A DNA stretch of 64,000 bases from Marinobacter sp. S0848L (GTDB lineage Bacteria; Pseudomonadota; Gammaproteobacteria; Pseudomonadales; Oleiphilaceae), in contig NZ_JALKAQ010000007.1 in NCBI RefSeq assembly GCF_023016065.1, forward strand, positions 62,001 through 126,000. Direction: 5' to 3'. Made by a program: the position numbers and the translations under genes. Below, in pieces: positions 60,621 to 64,000 of this stretch. The notes under the pieces were generated by a model. It made no database searches. It was given only the letters and a program-made list of their open reading frames with translations, and was not told where the DNA came from. Positions within the stretch are counted from its first letter, which is position 1; each line of letters opens with the position of its first letter.

Positions 60621-61460
60621 ATGACTATTGAAAATCTGAGCAGTAATAAAAGTTTTGGTGGTTGGCACAAGCAGTACAGTCATCACTCCGAGACCCTGAA
60701 CTGTTCGATGCGGTTTGCTATCTACCTGCCGCCGCAGGCCTCCAATGGCAAAAAGGTGCCAGCGCTGTATTGGTTGTCCGGGTTGACCTGCACCGATGAA
60801 AACTTCATGCAGAAAGCCGGTGCCCATCGCATGGCTGCCGAACTGGGCGTCGCCATTATTGCCCCGGACACCAGCCCCCGCGGGGACGATGTCGCCGATG
60901 ATGAAGGCTACGACTTGGGTAAGGGCGCCGGGTTCTATGTAAATGCGACTCAGGAACCCTGGAGCAAGCATTACCGGATGTACGATTACGTGCTCAACGA
61001 ATTACCGGCACTGATTGAAGATATGTTCCCGGTGAGCGATCAGCGTTCCATCTCTGGCCACTCGATGGGCGGGCATGGTGCATTGGTACTGGCATTGCGA
61101 AATCCGGAGCGTTTTCAGTCTGTTTCGGCGTTCAGCCCGATCAGTAACCCGGTCAATTGCCCGTGGGGTAAGAAGGCCTTTGGCGCTTACCTCGGTAAAG
61201 ACACCGCCAGCTGGGCCGAGTACGACGCCAGCTTTCTGATGCAAAAGGCGAGCAAGTTTGTGCCGGCGTTGGTCGACCAAGGCGAAGCGGACAACTTCCT
61301 GACCGAGCAGTTGAAGCCGGAAATGCTGGAAGCCGCTGCCAAACAAAGTGGCTATCCGCTGGAACTGAACCGGCATGAAGGGTACGACCACAGCTATTAC
61401 TTCATCGCCAGTTTTATTGAAGAGCACCTTCGCTTCCATGCGAAGTATCTAATCGGCTGA
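60621..61460 (+). CDS. fghA: S-formylglutathione hydrolase
   Basis: Hydrolyses S-formylglutathione to formate and glutathione, the second step after frmA. An alpha/beta hydrolase of 279 residues with the nucleophile in SGHSMGGHGAL near residue 148. The acid/base set is suggested by DQGEADNFL near residue 225 and GYDHSYYF near residue 256. The oxyanion region is LSGLTCTDENFMQKAG near residue 55. The family call is secure. Confidence 0.95.
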   Translation: MTIENLSSNKSFGGWHKQYSHHSETLNCSMRFAIYLPPQASNGKKVPALYWLSGLTCTDENFMQKAGAHRMAAELGVAIIAPDTSPRGDDVADDEGYDLGKGAGFYVNATQEPWSKHYRMYDYVLNELPALIEDMFPVSDQRSISGHSMGGHGALVLALRNPERFQSVSAFSPISNPVNCPWGKKAFGAYLGKDTASWAEYDASFLMQKASKFVPALVDQGEADNFLTEQLKPEMLEAAAKQSGYPLELNRHEGYDHSYYFIASFIEEHLRFHAKYLIG

Positions 61461-61466
61461 TAAATT

Positions 61467-61500
61467 TACCCTCCCCCTGAAGTTTTTTTGGGGGAGGGTA
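61467..61500 (+). terminator. Terminator after fghA
   Basis: Perfect 11-base arms TACCCTCCCCC (61467-61477) and GGGGGAGGGTA (61490-61500). The loop is T-rich and the downstream sequence AT-rich. Confidence 0.75.
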
Positions 61501-61552
61501 TAAAAAATGCTTTTATATATTTTTATATTAAATACGAATTAAAAAAATAAAT

Positions 61553-61858
61553 TTATTGTTCGCTGTAATAAGCAGAAATATCAGCAATATCCTCATCAGA
61601 CAAATTCACCGCCTGGGGTGTCATTACTGCTGACATTCCACCCGATCGCTGTCCTTCACGATACGCTTTCAAAGCCATATCCAAATAGGCTGCCGGCTGG
61701 CCCGCAAGATTGGGATAAATACCAGCTGTCGCTTGCCCATCAATACCGTGACAAGCCGCGCAGGTACTGATCTTTTCTGCACCGGCCGCTGCATCGGCCG
61801 CCATAACAGGTAACGTAACCCACGCCATAATAATATATATTATATATATTGCTTTCAT
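61553..61858 (-). CDS. Small periplasmic c-type cytochrome (c553/c4-like)
   Basis: About 101 residues, with a signal peptide (MKAIYIIYIIMAWVTL, cut after VMA) and one haem site CAACH near residue 36. The distal Met is likely in SGGMSAVM near residue 75, a class I cytochrome arrangement. AGGAGG lies eight bases before ATG 61858, which decides the start over the upstream frame. It is divergent from the molybdoenzyme gene and could be its electron partner; that link is inference from position. Confidence 0.88.
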   Translation of the reverse strand: MKAIYIIYIIMAWVTLPVMAADAAAGAEKISTCAACHGIDGQATAGIYPNLAGQPAAYLDMALKAYREGQRSGGMSAVMTPQAVNLSDEDIADISAYYSEQ

Positions 61859-62116
61859 GTGATCCCCTCCTAATAAAATCACCACGTAAGACAATAGATT
61901 AATAGCTTAGAATTAAGCCGTTTAAAAATATTGTTATCAATCGACAGGCGTTCATCAGTCATTAAAAAATGATATGAGTCAACTTACGCTCAAGGATCCT
62001 TTGAAATAAGTAGTAGACCGGACCTTTAATTATGGTTCTTGTGCTAACTTTAAGAAGGAAAGCCATCAACGTTCACACTATCGGATGATGACAATTGTCG
62101 AGATGAGGAGAGAGTC

Positions 62117-64000
62117 ATGGGAATGTGGAAGCTGAAGCGCCGCGATTTCCTTAAGGGGTTGGGGGCCACGGGTACCGGTGTGATGCTGAGTGGTAACGTC
62201 TGGGCGTTGAACCGGCTAGAGCCAGTCGAAGATACCTTGGCCACTGAATACCCCTACCGTGACTGGGAGGATCTGTATCGTAACGAATGGACCTGGGACC
62301 ACGTGGGTCATGCGGCTCACTGCATCAACTGCATGGGTAACTGCGCCTGGGATGTATACGTCAAAGACGGCATTGTCATTCGTGAAGAGCAAATTGCCAA
62401 ATACCCGCAAGTGCACGAGAACATACCCGATGCCAACCCTCGGGGTTGTCAGAAAGGCGCGATTCACTCCACCTCCATGTACGAGGCCGATCGCCTGCGC
62501 TATCCGCTGAAGCGCGCGGGTGAGCGAGGCGAAGGCAAATGGCAGCGAATTTCCTGGGATCAGGCCACAGAAGAAGTGGCCGATAAAATCATCGACATTT
62601 TTGTCAATCACGGCCCCGGCAAGCTGAAAACCCACCAGGGTTCTGGCAACCAGACCATGGTGCGCCAGTCTGGCCCCGCACGTTTTGCAGCCTTGGTAGG
62701 GGGCATCCAGCTCGACGGCTTTACAGTGGTGGGGGATCTGTTGACCGGCGCTCACCTGGCCTATGGCAACCCCCTGGAAAGCTTCACCTCCGATGCTTGG
62801 TTTGATGCCGACTACATCATGCTGGGCATGATTAACCCCAACGCTACCCGTATTCCTGATGCCCATTACATCTGGGAAGCCAAATACAATGGTGCACGCA
62901 TCACCAGTACGGCACCGGATTACAACCCAAGTGCCATCCACACCGATTTGTGGATGCCCATAAAACAGGGTTCGGATCCGTTTCTGGCCATGTCGTTCGT
63001 GAACGTGATTATTGAAGAAAAACTGTTTAAACCGGCGTTTATGAAAGAACAAACAGACCTGCCCATGTTGGTTCGTCTGGACAACGATCAGTTACTCCGG
63101 GAGTCTGACCTGGTTGAAGGCGGTTCCGAGGAAGTGTTTTACCACTGGGATCTGAACACCAATAAGGCGGTGAAAGCCAAAGGTTCCATGGGGGACGATG
63201 AGAAAACCCTGAAACTCGGTGATGTGGATCCTGCTCTGGAAGGCACCTTCGAAGTCGACGGCATCAAGGTGACGACCTCGTTCGAGCACGTGAAGAAAGA
63301 AGCGGCGAAACACACGCCGGAGAAAAATCAGAAACATACAGGCATTCATCCGGATATTGTGCGGCAGGAAGCCCGCCATCTGGCCAAGGCCAAGAAAGCC
63401 ATCGTCATGCTGGGCTATATCACCTCAAGCTACTCCAACTGCTTGTATACCTGTTGGGGTTACGCCCTGAGTCTGGCGTTGACCGGGCACGGCGGCCGCA
63501 CGGGTGGTTTGGACACCTCCTGGGTGGTCTGGAGTCACCCACGCTGGAGTGAGCTGGCCGGCTTTGAAGGTAAGAAATCGGCCCGCCTGGAGCCGGGTGG
63601 GTTGGGTGAATTCCTGCGCGGCGGCATGATGGAAGGCGCCCGCAAGCATTACGACAACAAAAAACTGAAGGAGCGTGTTGGCTTCGATCTCGATGAGATG
63701 GAAGAGATGATGAACGAGTCCATGGAAAAGGGCTGGATGCCGTATTACGGCGAAATCAAAGGCATGATTTCGATTGCGGACAACACCTTCCGCCGCAACA
63801 AAATGAGCCACAAGTACCGCGAAGAGCACCTGCGTCAGGCGGAGGAGCTATACGTCAACATTAACGTGCGCATGGATTCCACCGCAGAGTGGGCTGACTA
63901 CGTGCTGCCTGCGGCCAGCCACTACGAAGCCTGGGATATCCGTACCCAGGGATACCACCGCTTCGCCAACGTGTTTACCCGTTCGGTGGAGCCGGTGGGC
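62117..64000 (+). CDS. Tat-exported type II DMSO-reductase-family molybdoenzyme (NarG/DdhA-like), 3' end cut
   Basis: The catalytic subunit of a Mo-bisMGD oxidoreductase; 628 codons are visible and the gene runs off the window. It has a Tat signal (KRRDFLKG, residues 7-14), so it is probably exported. The FS0 cluster ligands H68, C72, C76 and C111 have the same 4-4-35 spacing as NarG. An extra Cys (C69) sits beside the His. D207 in VVGDLLTG is the likely Mo ligand. NarG itself is cytoplasmic, so periplasmic relatives fit better: DMS dehydrogenase, selenate/chlorate reductase or ethylbenzene-type dehydrogenase. The substrate cannot be named. GAGGAG precedes the ATG. Confidence 0.82.
   Translation, partial: MGMWKLKRRDFLKGLGATGTGVMLSGNVWALNRLEPVEDTLATEYPYRDWEDLYRNEWTWDHVGHAAHCINCMGNCAWDVYVKDGIVIREEQIAKYPQVHENIPDANPRGCQKGAIHSTSMYEADRLRYPLKRAGERGEGKWQRISWDQATEEVADKIIDIFVNHGPGKLKTHQGSGNQTMVRQSGPARFAALVGGIQLDGFTVVGDLLTGAHLAYGNPLESFTSDAWFDADYIMLGMINPNATRIPDAHYIWEAKYNGARITSTAPDYNPSAIHTDLWMPIKQGSDPFLAMSFVNVIIEEKLFKPAFMKEQTDLPMLVRLDNDQLLRESDLVEGGSEEVFYHWDLNTNKAVKAKGSMGDDEKTLKLGDVDPALEGTFEVDGIKVTTSFEHVKKEAAKHTPEKNQKHTGIHPDIVRQEARHLAKAKKAIVMLGYITSSYSNCLYTCWGYALSLALTGHGGRTGGLDTSWVVWSHPRWSELAGFEGKKSARLEPGGLGEFLRGGMMEGARKHYDNKKLKERVGFDLDEMEEMMNESMEKGWMPYYGEIKGMISIADNTFRRNKMSHKYREEHLRQAEELYVNINVRMDSTAEWADYVLPAASHYEAWDIRTQGYHRFANVFTRSVEPVG

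Overview
This window looks like the replication-origin region of a marine gammaproteobacterium, most likely Marinobacter or a close relative. The grounds are gene order, moderately high GC by eye, a DnaA/RpmH-type origin, sodium-linked genes (an Na+/H+ antiporter and a PomAB-type flagellar stator) and protein sequences that read as Marinobacter/Pseudomonas-like. The taxon is an inference; no search was run.

Layout. 1-5,300: a MATE exporter cut by the window edge, small conserved genes, a truncated sensor-gene remnant and an Na+/H+ antiporter, then a pair of long inverted hairpins. 5,300-22,600: a conserved housekeeping block (prlC, gamma carbonic anhydrase, pomAB, aroE-hemF-tsaC-dprA-lysM on the minus strand; def-fmt-rsmB-trkA and glyQS on the plus strand), in an order much like the Pseudomonas origin region. 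22,668-25,389: tRNA-Pro(CGG) followed by a compact AT-richer two-gene island, a MazG-like pyrophosphohydrolase overlapping a GIY-YIG/Schlafen-group-3 helicase/S24-peptidase fusion. This is my best candidate for an undescribed defence or stress system. 25,400-43,600: a PLD lipoprotein, a VOC protein, a globin, then DNA-repair genes (a Rad3-like helicase with an N-terminal nuclease domain, a FAN1-like VRR-NUC nuclease, recC-recB-recD) and an Atm1-type ABC exporter. 43,700-46,000: a GabT-like transaminase and a VC0807-like membrane protein. 46,000-58,400: gyrB, recF, an ABC1 atypical kinase, dnaN, dnaA, oriC, rpmH, rnpA, yidD, yidC, mnmE. 58,400-64,000: a break from the usual mnmE neighbourhood, with a LysR regulator, the glutathione-dependent formaldehyde pathway (frmA-fghA), a c-type cytochrome and a Tat-exported NarG/DdhA-like molybdoenzyme that runs off the window.

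Working together. dnaA/dnaN/recF/gyrB with oriC and two parS-like palindromes inside recF form the replication and segregation core. RecBCD, FAN1 and the Rad3-like helicase form a repair neighbourhood. The strongest DNA-level signal is a dense run of perfect DnaA boxes (TTATCCACA) through the end of recB, recD and the ABC exporter: twelve in about 4.5 kb, against none in oriC itself. Intergenic spaces also hold long perfect-stem hairpins; two of them share the same 22-base centre in opposite orientations although their stems differ.
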